A stretch of DNA of 64,000 nucleotides from Phenylobacterium aquaticum (GCF_022695515.1 NZ_JALDPT010000005.1:124001-188000); one strand, 5' to 3'; positions 8,952 through 21,496 are shown, numbered from the stretch's first letter. Translations and numbers: made by a program. Notes: generated by a model not told the origin, from the sequence alone.

Positions 8952-11321
8952 CTAGCCTCTCGGTGCGACGGCGGGGGGCGGCGGGGCCTGAGGCGCCGCG
9001 GGCGCCGCCGGGGCGGTCGGGACGGCCTCTCCGCCCTCGGCCGGGACAGGCCCTTCCGCGCCGGGCGGCAGCTCGACCATGGGCGAGAGCTGATCGACGG
9101 GAACCAGATCCTCGGGCGGCGCGGTCTCCTCGGCGGCGGGCGCCGCGACCGGGGCGCCATGCCCCACCGCATAGGTCGCGAAGGCGCGCCAGATCTGGGC
9201 CGGCAGGCCGCCGCCGACCACGCCGTTCATCGAGCTGTTGTCGTCATTGCCGACCCAGACGCCGACCACCAGGTCGCCGACATAGCCGATGAACAGGGCG
9301 TCGCGATAATTCTGGGTCGTACCGGTCTTGCCGAAGGCGCCGGGAATGGCCGCGGCGACGCCGGTGCCGTGCTGGGTGGCCGACCGCAGCAGATCGCGCA
9401 TGCCGGCCAGCTCGGCCTTGCCCAGCGGGATCGCGGGCTTGGGCCGCTTCCAGTCCGCCAGGCCGTGCGGGATCACCGGGCCCTCGCCGGCGGCGATGGC
9501 GGCATAGGCCGCCGTCAGCTGCACCAGGCTCATCGGGCCGGTGCCCAGAGCCAGGGTCAGGTCGTCGGGGATCGGTTCGTCGACGCCCAGGCTGCGCACG
9601 GTGCGCACGATCTCGTCGCGACCGACGATCTTGGCCAGACGCACCGCGGCGGCGTTGGACGAGGCGGCGAAGGCGGTGATCAGCGGCACTTCGCGATTGG
9701 CGTACTTGCCCTCGTGGTTCTTGGGCGTCCAACCGCTGATCTGCACGGGGGTGTCGAGGATCGGGCTGTTGGGCGTCCAGCCCTGGCGCAGGGCGGTGAG
9801 ATAGACGAACAGCTTGAAGGCCGAGCCCGGCTGGCGTTCGCCGTCGGCCCGGTTGAACTGGCTCTGCTTGTAGTCGCGGCCGCCGACCATGGCGATCACC
9901 CGGCCGTCGGGCCGCATGGCCACCAGGCGCCTGGGTCGCGTGCAGCACCGGACCGTCGCGCTCCAGGAACTGATTGATGATCTTCTCGGCCTGGGCCTGC
10001 AGGTCGGTGTCCAGCGTGGTGCGGACCACCGTCTCGCCATAGCGGCCCTCGAAGGCGGCCTTGGCCTGGGGCATCATCCAGTCGGCGAAATAGGAGCCGG
10101 TCGGCAGCTTGGTCGGGCGCGGGGCGATGACCACCGAGCGCGCCGCCTCGTCCGCCTGGGCGCGGGTGATGGCCCCGGTCTCCACCATGGCCGCCAGGAC
10201 GACGCGCATCCGGGCCCGCGCGCCCTGCGGATTCTCGCTGGGCGCCAGGCGCGAGGGCGCCTTGACCAGGCCCGCCAGCATGGCCGCCTCGCCCACGGTC
10301 AGCTGTTCCGGCGAGGTGTCGAAATAGCGCCGCGCCGCGGCCCGCAGGCCAAACGCCCCGTCGCCGAAATAGACCGACGACAGATAGCGCGACAGGATCT
10401 CGTCCTTGGAGAGCCGGGTCTCCAGATAAAGCGCGATCAGGGCTTCCTGGACCTTGCGCTTCAGGGTGCGCTGGTTGGTCAGGAAGGCGTTCTTGGCCAG
10501 CTGCTGGGTGATGGTCGAACCGCCCTGCACGCCTTCGCCGGCCTGGGCGTTGCGGTGAAGCGCCCGCAGGATGCCCCGGGGATCGACCCCCATGTGCTGG
10601 TAGAAGCGGCGATCCTCGATGGCGACAAAGGCGGCGGGCACGGCCTTGGGCAGCTTGGCCACCTCGATCGGAGCTTCCTTGTAGGACCCCCGGCGGGCGA
10701 TCGGCTGGCCGTTCTCGGCCACCAGCACCAGGGTCGGGCTGGCCAGCGGCTCCAGCGCCCGGTTCAAAGGCAGGGCCCAGAGCAGGGAGCCGATCACCGC
10801 GACAATCGTCAGCAGGATGGCGGCGGCCACACCCAGCATCAGCGGCCGGCTCTTCCAGAGCGGCGGACGGTCGGGCTTGGGGCGCGGGCGGCCCACCGTC
10901 GAGACCCAGGCCTCCGGCTCATAGGCTGGGGCGGCCTCGGACGGCTGGACCGGCTCGGGCTCGTGGACGGCCTCAGGCTCGGGGACGAGGTCCGCCTCCG
11001 GAGCCTGCTCGTCGACAGGCCCGGCGTCGGTCGCCAGCTCCGCCGGCGGGTTTCGGGCGCGACGTCCGCCGGGCTCGCCTCGGGCTTGGGCCGCGACTTG
11101 CGGACCCGCTTGGGCTTGGGCGGGGTCTCGGCCGCCTCGGCGGGCGGGGCCGGCGGCGCGTCGGCCGGCGCGGCCGTGTCGGACGCCGCTTCGGGCTTGG
11201 GTTTGGCTCTCGATTTCCGGACCCGCTTGGGCTTGGCCGGCGCGTCCGGCGCGGCGTCCGCCGCCGGGGATTCGACCGGGGTCTCAGGATCGAGAGGTTC
11301 GGACATGCTCATCGCCGCCAT
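8952..11321 (-). CDS. bifunctional class A penicillin-binding protein (two frameshifts)
   Basis: Read across two single-base breaks, this is one class A PBP. The N-terminus (bases 11321 to about 11050) is a Pro/Ala/Glu-rich cytoplasmic tail with two copies of a KPKRVRKSR basic motif. A break near 11050 leads into more acidic tail, one transmembrane helix (about 10850-10770) and the GT51 transglycosylase with EDRRFYQH and GGSTITQQLAKN. A second break near 9930 leads to the transpeptidase with SxxK (GSAFK), SSN and KTGTTQ. A Pro/Ala-rich C-terminal tail follows. The enzyme polymerises and crosslinks peptidoglycan. The start is uncertain among several ATGs at 11306-11321. Both breaks sit in G/C runs and look like sequencing errors. 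Confidence 0.9.
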
Positions 11322-11497
11322 TCGGAGCCCAAGCCCCGGAAAGGGCGCTTCCTATCACAGGGGCTGGCCGATCCAAGCCCGGCGTCGGCCGAAGGGCGCG
11401 CCTTGGCGCAGGGCCGGATTGCGGGGGCCCGGCCAGAATCGATATGGGAAGGCCTGGGCCGCCGGCCCCACGCAGGGCTAGAGCGCCGGGACGACCG

Positions 11498-12736
11498 ATG
11501 AAATTCCTGTTCATCCACCAGAACTTCCCCGGTCAGTTCGTGTCGCTGGCCCCGGCCCTGGCGCGTGCCGGCCACGAGGTGCGCGCCCTGACCACGCGCG
11601 AGGACATCGGCGACGACTGGCTGGGCGTGCAGGTTCAGAGGTTGAATCCGCCGCGTACGGTCGGAAAGGACAGCCATCCCTGGACGTCCATTTTCGATGG
11701 CGAGGTCGCGCAGGGCGAACGGATCTTCAGGGCCGCCCGCGCCCTCAAGTCCGACGGCTTCGAACCGGACGCCATCATCGGCCATCCGGGCTGGGGCGAG
11801 ACCCTGTTCCTACGTGACGTCTGGCCGACGACGCCCCTGGGGATCTATGCGGAGTTCTTCTTCTCACCCGACCGAAAGGTGATGGTCTCGGAGCTGACGC
11901 CCCCTGACCTGGAGAACGACGCCGGGCCGATCATGCGGATCCGAAATCTGCCCTGGATGATGGGCCTGGAGGACGCCGATGCGGCGATCTCGCCGACGCG
12001 GTTCCAGGCGGACCAGTTTCCAGCCCGCCTGCGCCCGAAGATCGAGGTCATTCACGACGGCATCGACACCCGCCGCATCCGGCCGGACCCCCAAAGCCAA
12101 ATCAGCCTGGGCCGGGGCGTGACCCTGAGCGCGGGCGATGAGGTGATCACCTTCGTCAACCGCAACCTGGAACCCTTGCGCGGCTACCACACCTTCATGC
12201 GGGCCTTGCCGGAGGTCCTTACGCGCTATCCGCGCGCCCGCGTGATCCTGATCGGCGGCGACGGATCAAGCTATAGTCAGCCGCCGCCCAAGGGCCGGAC
12301 CTGGAAGGATGTCTATCGACACGAGGTGTGGCCGTCGCTCACCGAAGATCAGCGGGAACGCGTCCATTTCGTCGGCCGGGTTCCCTACGACACCTATCTG
12401 CGCGTCCTGCAGATCTCGATGGTCCACGTCTATCTGACCTGGCCCTTCGTCCTGAGCTGGAGCCTCATGGAGGCCATGAGCGTGGGCTGCGCCATCGTCG
12501 GCAGCGACACGGCGCCTGTGACCGAGATGATCACCGACGGAGAGACCGGACGTCTGGTCCCCTTCGATGATCCCGCGGCTTTGGCGGCCGGGATCAGTGA
12601 TCTGCTGAACGACCCCGACGCCCGCTGCCGGCTGGGCGCCCAGGCGCGCGAGCACATTATCGCCCGCTATGACCGGGACACCCTCTGCCTGCCGGCCCAG
12701 GTGGACTGGGCCCTGCGCCTGGCCAGGGCTCAGTAG
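11498..12736 (+). CDS. GT4-family glycosyltransferase
   Basis: A 412-residue cytosolic glycosyltransferase of GT-B fold, starting MKFLFIHQNFPGQF, a motif typical of the N-terminal Rossmann half of this subfamily. The C-terminal half has a donor-site pattern with SWSLMEAMSVGCAIVGSDT followed by VTEMITDGETGRL. It probably builds a surface polysaccharide or glycolipid. Donor and acceptor are unknown. The ATG at 11498 is preferred over an upstream extension that lies in Arg/Pro-rich non-family sequence. Its end overlaps the convergent Lrp gene by seven bases. Confidence 0.87.
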   Translation: MKFLFIHQNFPGQFVSLAPALARAGHEVRALTTREDIGDDWLGVQVQRLNPPRTVGKDSHPWTSIFDGEVAQGERIFRAARALKSDGFEPDAIIGHPGWGETLFLRDVWPTTPLGIYAEFFFSPDRKVMVSELTPPDLENDAGPIMRIRNLPWMMGLEDADAAISPTRFQADQFPARLRPKIEVIHDGIDTRRIRPDPQSQISLGRGVTLSAGDEVITFVNRNLEPLRGYHTFMRALPEVLTRYPRARVILIGGDGSSYSQPPPKGRTWKDVYRHEVWPSLTEDQRERVHFVGRVPYDTYLRVLQISMVHVYLTWPFVLSWSLMEAMSVGCAIVGSDTAPVTEMITDGETGRLVPFDDPAALAAGISDLLNDPDARCRLGAQAREHIIARYDRDTLCLPAQVDWALRLARAQ

Positions 12737-13143
12737 CTCTTCAAGAGAAGGCTGGTTTCGGTCACCCCGATCCCGTCGATCCGCCGGATCGCGTCCAGGG
12801 TCTCGGAAAACCCGGCCAGACTGTCGGTGGCGAGATCGACGACCAGGTCCCAGCGGCCATTGGTCGAATGGATCGCGGCGACCTGCGGAAAGCCGCGCAG
12901 GGCCCGCACCACCGCCTGGGTCTTGTCGCCCGTCACCTCTACGCTCATCACCGCCCGGATCTGCTGGGCCTCGACCCCGCGGGTGCGAATGGTGAAGCCC
13001 AGTATGGCCCCGCGGGCCAGCATGCGCTCGATGCGGTTCTGGACCGTGCCGCGGCTGACCTTCAGCTCCGCGGCTAGGGCGGCGGCGGGGGTGCGGGAGT
13101 CCTGCCGCAGCCGGGCGATGATCTGGCGGTCAAGGTCGTCCAT
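12730..13143 (-). CDS. Lrp/AsnC-family transcriptional regulator
   Basis: 137 residues: an N-terminal winged HTH (MDDLDRQIIARLRQDSRTP, HTH at about residues 20-45) and a C-terminal RAM/ACT-like effector domain containing VTGDKTQAVVRALRG. It is divergent from the arginine-catabolism pair that begins at 13268. By family logic it is the arginine- or ornithine-responsive activator of that pair. A phased direct repeat lies in the intergenic region directly upstream of its start. Confidence 0.9.
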   Translation of the reverse strand: MDDLDRQIIARLRQDSRTPAAALAAELKVSRGTVQNRIERMLARGAILGFTIRTRGVEAQQIRAVMSVEVTGDKTQAVVRALRGFPQVAAIHSTNGRWDLVVDLATDSLAGFSETLDAIRRIDGIGVTETSLLLKSY

Positions 13144-13147
13144 GTCA

Positions 13148-13176
13148 TTTCGCCATGTTGTCCTGACGTTTCGCCA
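13148..13176. promoter_or_regulatory. candidate Lrp operator: phased direct repeat
   Basis: TTTCGCCA occurs at 13148-13155 and again at 13169-13176, 21 bases apart, which is two helical turns on the same face. It sits between the divergent Lrp gene and the arginine-catabolism genes, immediately upstream of the Lrp start. Lrp-family octamers typically bind such phased sites. Assignment is by position and phasing only. Confidence 0.45.
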
Positions 13177-13267
13177 GAAAATCGCGCCGAATGTAGCATG
13201 ACTGCCGCTTTTCGATAGCGCGGCCCGCGACCAGTCTGGAGGTCCCCTTCAAGGAAAGCCTCCGAGC

Positions 13268-14127
13268 ATGACCCCGCGCTTCCTGATGACCGACCCGGCC
13301 TGGTTCGATGTCAGCTACAGCATCAATCCCTGGATGCGCCCCGACGCCTGGGCCGGCCATCGCAAGGCCGAGGCGGTCGCCGCCTCCGCCGCCCTGCGCC
13401 GCGCCCTGGAGTCCTGCGGCGGGATCGTCGAGATCGTCCCGGCCGTCGAGGGTCTGCCGGACCTGGTCTTTCCCGCCAACGCCGCCGTGGTGCTGGACGG
13501 CAAGCCCCTCCTGGCCCGCTTCCGCCATCCGGAACGCCAGGGCGAGGAGGCCCCGTTCCGCGCCGCCTTCGAGCGCCTCCGCGGTCAGGGTCTGATCACA
13601 GAGATCGTCGAGCTGCCCGCCGACCTCACCCACGAAGGCGCCGGCGACGGCCTGTGGGACGAGACCCGCCAGCTGTTCTGGACCGGCCATGGCCCGCGCT
13701 CGCATCGCGCGGCGTCGGACGTCATCGGCCGGGAGTTCGGCCGCCCCGTGGTCCCGCTCGAGCTGGCGACCGAGGCCTATTACCACCTCGACACCTGCTT
13801 CCGGCCCTTGAGCGGCGGCGAGGTGCTCTATTATCCGCCGGCCTTCACGGCCCAGGGCCTGGCCGCCATCGAGGCCCATGTGGCCCCGGCGGACCGCATC
13901 GTCGCTTCGGATGAGGACGCCCAGGCCTTCTGCGTCAACGCCGTCTGCCTGGATCGCAATGTCATCATGGCGCGCGCGCCGGACCGCCTGCGCCAGCGCC
14001 TGACCGATCGCGGCTACCGCGTCGTCGAGGTCGACCTTGATCCCTTCATACTGTCCGGCGCGCCGCCTTCTGCATGACGCTGCGCCTCGACCTCGTCAGC
14101 CAGCCCGCCCTCGCCCTCCAGCCGTGA
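13268..14127 (+). CDS. dimethylargininase/arginine-deiminase-like hydrolase (frameshifted near 3' end)
   Basis: An amidinotransferase-superfamily (guanidine hydrolase) enzyme: FPANAAV, the catalytic-region motif EGAGDGLWD, and HLDTCFRPL with the His. The direct reading frame stops at 14077 and lacks the catalytic Cys. Shifting one base near 14058 restores the expected terminus [13 protein letters not shown], containing the nucleophile Cys, with a stop at 14127. Beside ornithine aminotransferase, it most likely releases ornithine or citrulline from arginine or methylarginine. The restored stop overlaps a GTG that could start rocD (GTGA), suggesting coupling. Confidence 0.85.
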
Positions 14128-14135
14128 GCCTCGAC

Positions 14136-15365
14136 ATGACCACGACCACCCTCGCCCGCTCGCCCTCCGCCGCTCTGCTGATCGAAAAGGAGCAGCACTA
14201 CGGCGCCCGCAACTACAAGCCGCTCGACGTGGTCCTGACCCGCGGCGAAGGCGTCCATGTCTGGGATGTGGACGGCAATCGCTATCTCGACTGTCTGTCG
14301 GCCTATTCGGCGGTGAACCAGGGCCACTGCCACCCGCGCATCTTGGCGGCCATGACCGAACAGGCCTCGCGGCTCACCCTCACCAGCCGCGCCTTCCGCA
14401 ACGACCAGCTGCCGGCCTTCTATGAGGAGCTGTGCGAGCTCACCAACTCGCACATGGTCCTGCCGATGAACTCCGGCGCCGAGGCGGTGGAAAGCGCCCT
14501 GAAGGTCGTCCGCAAGTGGGGCTATGAGATCAAGGGCGTGGCCGAGGGCCAGGCCGAGATCATCGTCTGCTCCGAGAACTTCCACGGCCGGACCCTGGCC
14601 ATCGTCGGCTTCTCGTCCGACGACCAGACCCGCGGCGGCTTCGGCCCCTTTGCCCCCGGCTTCAGGATCATCCCCTTCGGCGACGCCGACGCGCTCGAGG
14701 CCGCCATCGGCCCCAACACCGTGGGCTTCCTGGTCGAGCCGATCCAGGGCGAGGCCGGGGTAATCATCCCGCCCGACGGCTATTTCACGCGCGTTCGCGA
14801 GATCTGCACCCGCCGCAATGTCGTGCTGATCCTGGACGAGATCCAGACCGGCCTGGGGCGCACCGGCAAGCTGCTGGCCGAGCAGCATGAGGGCATCGAG
14901 GCGGACCTGACCCTGGTCGGCAAGGCCCTGGCCGGCGGCTTCTATCCGGTCTCCGCCGTGCTCTCGAACACCGAGGTGCTGGGGGTGCTGAAGCCCGGCG
15001 ACCACGGCTCGACCTTTGGCGGCAATCCGCTCGCCTGCGCGGTCGCCCGCATGGCGCTGAAGGTGCTGGTCGAGGAAGGCATGATCGAGAACTCCGCCCG
15101 CATGGGCGAGCGGCTCAAGGCCGGCCTGGGGGCGATCGGCCATCCCGCGATCAAGGAGGTGCGCGGACGCGGCCTGATGCTGGCGGTGGAGCTGCACCCT
15201 GACGCGGGCGGCGCGCGGCCCCTGTGCGAGGCGCTGAAAGGCCTCGGCCTCCTGGCCAAGGACACCCATGACCACACCGTCCGCCTCGCCCCGCCCCTGA
15301 TCCTCACCGCCGATCAGGCGGATTGGATTTCGGAGCGGTTCGAGGCGGCGTTGCGGTCGATCTAG
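14136..15365 (+). CDS. rocD: ornithine aminotransferase
   Basis: 409 residues of a class III PLP aminotransferase. [16 protein letters not shown] at the N-terminus and [12 protein letters not shown] are typical of ornithine-oxo-acid transaminase. The [12 protein letters not shown] segment holds the PLP Asp, and the Schiff-base Lys is in LVGKALAGG. It converts ornithine to glutamate-5-semialdehyde, completing arginine breakdown begun by the upstream gene. The ATG at 14136 is listed. A GTG at 14124 overlapping the previous stop is an equally possible start, adding four residues. Confidence 0.92.
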   Translation: MTTTTLARSPSAALLIEKEQHYGARNYKPLDVVLTRGEGVHVWDVDGNRYLDCLSAYSAVNQGHCHPRILAAMTEQASRLTLTSRAFRNDQLPAFYEELCELTNSHMVLPMNSGAEAVESALKVVRKWGYEIKGVAEGQAEIIVCSENFHGRTLAIVGFSSDDQTRGGFGPFAPGFRIIPFGDADALEAAIGPNTVGFLVEPIQGEAGVIIPPDGYFTRVREICTRRNVVLILDEIQTGLGRTGKLLAEQHEGIEADLTLVGKALAGGFYPVSAVLSNTEVLGVLKPGDHGSTFGGNPLACAVARMALKVLVEEGMIENSARMGERLKAGLGAIGHPAIKEVRGRGLMLAVELHPDAGGARPLCEALKGLGLLAKDTHDHTVRLAPPLILTADQADWISERFEAALRSI

Positions 15366-15369
15366 TCCC

Positions 15370-17476
15370 TTACTTCGCGGCCGCCGGCATGGCGGCCGCG
15401 GCGACCTGGGTCTTCTTCGCCTCGCTGATGATGTAGGCGCGGATGTCCTCGGCGTCCTTGGGCGTCAGGGTTCCGGCGAAGCTCACCATCCCGTTGGCCT
15501 TGCGGACCCCGTCGATCACCACCGATTTGAAGTTGTCGGCGGTCAGGATCATCTGCGACTTCTTCAGGTCGGGCAGATAGGCGCCCGATGCGTTCGGGCC
15601 GTGGCAGACCTGGCAGTTCTCATGGAACCGCGCGAAGCCGGCCTTGGCGTCGCCCGTCGTGGTGACGCCGGTCAGGTCCAGGGCCGGAACGACCGGGATG
15701 TCATAGGCCGGCGCCGTGGCCTTGCCACCCAGCTTGAAGACCATCAGGCGGCCCGGCAGACGCGGCTGGTTGCCCAGCAGCACCGAGGCCGAGACCGGCC
15801 CGCCGCCGCCATAGCCGACCATGACCGCGACATACTGCTCGCCGTCCAGTTCATAGACCGCCGGCGCCGCCACGACGCCGTTGGTGGTCTTGTAGCTCCA
15901 CAGCTTGGTCCCGTTGGCCGCATCATAGGCGACGAACTGGCCCTCGGCATTGCCCTGGAAGACCAGGCCGCCCGCCGTGGAGACCACGCCCGCGTTCCAG
16001 AAGAAGGGATGCTCGACGGTCCAGCGGGCCTTCTGGGCCACCGGGTCCCAGGCGATCAGCTGGCCCTTGAACATCGACTTCATGGCGGCCAGCGTCGCCT
16101 TGTCGTCCGGCAGGGCGTTGGCCAGCAGGTTGGTGCCGACGTTCCAGCCCTTGGGGTTGTACTTGAAGTCCTTGATGTTGGTGTAGGCGAAGGGCGAGGC
16201 CTGGGCCGGGATATAGACCAGGCCCGTCTGCTGGCTGTAGCTCATCGGGTGCCAGTTGTGGGCGCCCAGCGGGCCGGGCAGCTGCAGGGACGGGGCGTCC
16301 TTGTAGCGGGCGGCCGGGTTCTCGACCGGGCGGCCGGTGACCGGATCAACCCCAGTGGCCCAGGTCTGGGGCACGAAGCCCTTGGCCGAGATCAGCTTAC
16401 CCGTGGCGCGATCCAGCACGTAGAAGAAGCCGTTCTTCGGCGCCTGCATCAGCACCTTCTGGACCTTACCGTTGAGGGTCAGGTCGGCCAGGATGATGTG
16501 CTGGGTGGCGGTGTAGTCCCAGCTCTCGCCGGGCGTCGTCTGATAGTGCCAGACATATTCGCCGGTGTCGGGCTTGAGCGCCAGGATGGAGGAGACGAAC
16601 AGGTTGTCGCCCTTGCCGTCCGACCGCTTCAGATGGTTCCAGGGCGTGCCGTTGCCGACCCCCAGATAGACGATGTCGAGATCCGGGTCATAGGCCATGG
16701 AGTCCCAGACCGTGGCGCCGCCGCCGGTCTGCTTCCAGACGTCGCCGTACCAGGTGCCGGCGGCCTTCTCGGCCATGATCTTGTCGGAGGGGGCGCCGTC
16801 CGGCTGACCCTCGGGGTTGGGGGCCGTATAGAAGCGCCAGACCATCTTGCCGGTGGCGGTGTCATAAGCGCTGACATAGCCGCGCACGCCGTATTCGGCG
16901 CCGCCGTTGCCGATCAGCACCTTGTCCTTGATGATCCGGGGGGCGCCCGTGATGGTGTAGGGCTTGGCCGGGTCGGTGGTCTGAACCGACCAGACCTGCT
17001 TGCCCGTGGCGGCGTCCAGCGCGATCAGGCGGCCGTCGAGGGCGCCGAAATACACCTTGCCCTTCCAGACGGCGACGCCGCGGTTGACCACGTCGCAGCA
17101 GGCGTCGAAGCCCTTGGTCCCGTCGACCTTGGGGTCAAAGGCCCACTTCTGCTCGCCGGTCTTGGCGTCGAAGGCGAAGACCTTGGACCAGGCGGTGGTG
17201 ACATAGAGCACCCCGTCCACCTCGACCGGCGTGGCTTCCTGGCCGCGGTCGGTGTCGAACTGGTGGAACCAGGCCAGGCCCAGCTGGCCGACATTCTTGG
17301 TGTCGATCTTGGTCAGCGGGCTGTAGCGCTGTTCGTCATAGGTGTGGCCGACGGCCATCCAGTCGCCGCCGGTGGCGCTTTGCCAGGCGCGCGCCGTCGA
17401 CATTGCCCGGCTTGCCGTTGCAGCCGGCCAGAGCGGCGGTCATCGCAAGCGCGAGGACGATCTTGGTGAACTTCAT
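15370..17476 (-). CDS. PQQ-dependent quinohaemoprotein alcohol dehydrogenase (frameshift near 5' end)
   Basis: An eight-bladed propeller of W-motifs (DAATGKQVWS and similar), the vicinal disulfide Cys pair in DACCDVV beside PQQ, and a C-terminal cytochrome c domain with CQVCHG. It oxidises alcohols in the periplasm and passes electrons to the respiratory chain. The good start is ATG at 17476, behind GGGAGG, giving MKFTKIVLALAMTAALAGC with an LAGC lipobox. One base near 17386 must be shifted to join it to the main frame, which otherwise begins artificially at 17403. The result is a membrane-anchored lipoprotein dehydrogenase of about 700 residues. Confidence 0.9.
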
Positions 17477-17543
17477 GTTGCCTCCCAGCAGCCGTCGCTG
17501 CGGCCTTGGGCGGCACTATGCGCCTGACGCTAGGGCCTGCAAG

Positions 17544-18191
17544 CTATGACGTAGCGTCACCGCGCTCGGCCAGCCAGGCCAGGAAGGTCGCGACCAGATA
17601 GGCGGCGAGCGCGGTCGTCGCAAAGCCGCTGGCCGCGCCCCCGCCCGGCAGCACCAGGGCCACGATCTGCAAGGCCACGAGGAAGCTCAGGAACAACAGG
17701 GCCGGCAGGAGGGAGCGTCCCTCCACCCCGCGCCGCCAGGCCCAGGCGGCCCCGGCCACGGCCAACAGCCCCATCTCCAGCGCCTCCTCCGGGACTGGAT
17801 AGTCCCAGAGGGAGAAGCCGACCTTCTGGCCCCCGAACCACAGCTCCAGGTCCGGCCGGTGCACCAGCAGGTCGCCCAGCCAGTGGGAGAAGACGGTCAG
17901 GCCGATGAACAGGGCCGCGCGCCAGGGCAGGCGCAGGACCAGCCGGGCCAGGATCGCTGCGCCCAGGGACCAGATCAGGGATCCGGGCAGGCTGTGGGTG
18001 TAGGGCATATGCTCCAGCACCAGGGCGCTGCCGGGCAGGCTCGCATCCATGTGCATCCGCTCGACCCCGGCCAGGATCAGTCCGCTCCAGCCGATGTCGA
18101 TCAGCTGGGCCGCGGCCACATAGGTCCAGAGCGGGGCGCGCGGCTCCATGCTCTTGGCGGCGAAGGCGGCGGCGTAGTGGCCCACGAACAT
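17544..18191 (-). CDS. integral membrane protein, YdjM/DUF457-like
   Basis: 215 residues with about six hydrophobic helices. Conserved-looking His motifs are HYAAAF at the N-terminus, THSLPGSL near residue 65 and FSHWLGDLLVHRPD near residue 105. That is the arrangement seen in putative membrane-bound metal-dependent hydrolases of the YdjM/DUF457 group. Function is otherwise unknown. GGGAGGGA six bases before the ATG fixes the start. It is divergent from tacA. Confidence 0.7.
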   Translation of the reverse strand: MFVGHYAAAFAAKSMEPRAPLWTYVAAAQLIDIGWSGLILAGVERMHMDASLPGSALVLEHMPYTHSLPGSLIWSLGAAILARLVLRLPWRAALFIGLTVFSHWLGDLLVHRPDLELWFGGQKVGFSLWDYPVPEEALEMGLLAVAGAAWAWRRGVEGRSLLPALLFLSFLVALQIVALVLPGGGAASGFATTALAAYLVATFLAWLAERGDATS

Positions 18192-18445
18192 CGGCGTCCC
18201 TCCCCAGGGCGTTTCACCCAGTGAGAGCTAGAGCGTGACAAGACGCAAGCCCATCGCCGATTCCCGGCGGGCGGCCATGCATCCGCGCATGGCCGGCGGA
18301 GGCCGCTGACGGCGCGGCGTTAACCCCTGACTCAGGTCTCCGAAACCCCGCCTTTACCTCGGACCTGTATCAATCCGCGACATAAGGAACGTCATCCCGG
18401 GGTTGCCCCGGCAGATGAGCGTCCAGTCCAGGTGGGTGTTTTCAA

Positions 18446-19950
<1,505 letters not shown>

Positions 19951-19954
<4 letters not shown>

Positions 19955-21096
19955 CCCGCGCCCCAGACCTCGCGATTGTCCACGCGCTCGACCCGGCGGG
20001 TCGGGCGCAGGTCCAGCAGCCGCTCCAGCCCGACCTCGGCCAGCAGGGCGCGCGCCCGCGTCTGCTCGGCCGCTTCCAGACCGTCGAACAGGTCATGGAT
20101 CTTCTGCAGCAGCCAGACCCGATAGGGGAAGACGGCGACGCTGAGCTTCACGCCGCGCCAGTCGAAGCCGGTGAAGCCGATCACCCTCTGGCTCGCCCGC
20201 CCGCCGATCACCTCGCCCGCGACGATGTCCGGCCCGGCCGCGACGCCGTTATAGAAGGCCACGAAGGCCTCGATCTCCGGCAGATAGTCCTCGGCGACAA
20301 AGGCCAGCAGGGCCTTGAGCGTATCCGGAACCGCGTCGCCTGCGGCGACCGTCTCCGCCACATCGCCATATTCGCCGGCGTCCTGGTTGGGCGCGTACAT
20401 CCGCTCCACCCACCGCCAGACCCGCCAGGCGGTGGTCTTCATCAGGGTCGCCGGATGGGGATCGCGGGCCAGGTGGGCGTGCAGCGGCGCGAACAGGCCG
20501 TAGTCGCCGAGCGTCGGGACGCCGCCCAGCAGATAGGGCGTGGTCTCAAGATGCGCCTCGAACAGCTGCAGGAACCGGGCGTAGGACGCCTCGATCGCCG
20601 GCGCCGACTCTTCGCTCACCCCGAAGATCCGCGCCGCCTGCCGCATGCGGGCGCTGGAGGCGGCGAAGGACGCGGCGCGAGCCTCTGCCCCGCCCTCCAG
20701 CACCATGGGACCGGAGAAGTCCTGGGCCAGGAAGCCCAGATTGTCGGCGTCGAAATCCCAGCGGTAGTGCATGGCAGGGCGCACCATGCCCTCGCCGCCG
20801 AACAGCTCGAAGATCGCCCCGATCAGCCGCTGAAGCGGCCCGCCCGCTCCGGCCGGCAGCTGCGCCCAGCCCGCCGCCTCGCCATGGGCGATGATGTCGG
20901 ACCCATCCTGGATGAAGGCGCCCTCCGGCGTCTCCAGCACCGGGATGATCCAGCGACCGACCGCGCGGCGCGCCTCGTCGAAGCGGGGGTGGCTGGGCGC
21001 GCGCTCGATGAAGTCGAGATGCTGCTTGCGCAGATAGGCCCTCGCCTTGCCGGAATAGAGCGAGCCCGGCATGGCGTAGAGAATGTAGGGAGGCAC
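19951..21096 (-). CDS. glutathione S-transferase-like protein
   Basis: 381 residues, longer than a classical GST (about 200-230). The N-terminal thioredoxin-fold domain (YILYAMPGSLYSGKARAYLRK) binds glutathione in relatives, and an all-helical C-terminal domain contains TLGDYGLFAPLHAHL. The extra C-terminal 150 residues are helical and unassigned. The start is GTG with AAGGA six bases upstream. The 3' end overlaps the convergent tacA stop by four bases. The reaction is unknown. Confidence 0.8.
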
Positions 21097-21181
21097 GGCG
21101 GGTCCTTAGGTCAGCGATCTCGGAAATGGCACAATAGGCGCCACAAGATCGGGGGACAACCGCCGCGGGGTCAGACGCCGC

Positions 21182-21496
21182 TCAGTCGGGCTTGGGCGTC
21201 TTGCGCGCGAAGCCCCGGCGTTTGGGGGGCTCCTTCTTCTCGCCCTTGGCCTTGGACGAGATCTCGCGCAGCTTCACATGCTGCATGACCGACAGCGCCT
21301 CGCCAGCGCCGCCCTTTTCGGGATCGCCGAAGGCGCGGCCATAGGTCTTGAGCCGGTCCTCGACCGAGCCCAGAAATTCCCCCTCCCAGTCGGAAAGCTT
21401 GACCCCTGCGCGGTCCGCCTGACGACGGGCGCGCTTGAGGGCGTTGAGGGCCGCCCGCTTGGCGGCCTCCTTCCGGTCTGGCGGGGCGCGCTTCAA
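21182..21496 (-). CDS. small basic hypothetical protein downstream of gapR
   Basis: 104 residues, rich in Lys/Arg at both ends, with central [20 protein letters not shown]. It has no signal or membrane segment and may bind nucleic acid. The start is TTG overlapping the gapR TGA (TTGA), so it is translationally coupled to gapR. I recognise no named family. Coupling suggests a role connected to GapR, but that is inference only. Confidence 0.7.
   Translation of the reverse strand: MKRAPPDRKEAAKRAALNALKRARRQADRAGVKLSDWEGEFLGSVEDRLKTYGRAFGDPEKGGAGEALSVMQHVKLREISSKAKGEKKEPPKRRGFARKTPKPD

Noticed and set aside
8952..11321. Two separate genes for the PBP (N-terminal and C-terminal halves)
   Set aside because: Transglycosylase and transpeptidase domains join exactly at a one-base break. 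A single gene is far more likely.
15601..17469. A long plus-strand frame across the PQQ dehydrogenase
   Set aside because: Shadow of the real minus-strand gene, without motifs.
18320..18335. GTTAACCCCTGACTCA as a CtrA box ahead of tacA
   Set aside because: Only one half matches TTAA-N7-TTAA. The second half does not.
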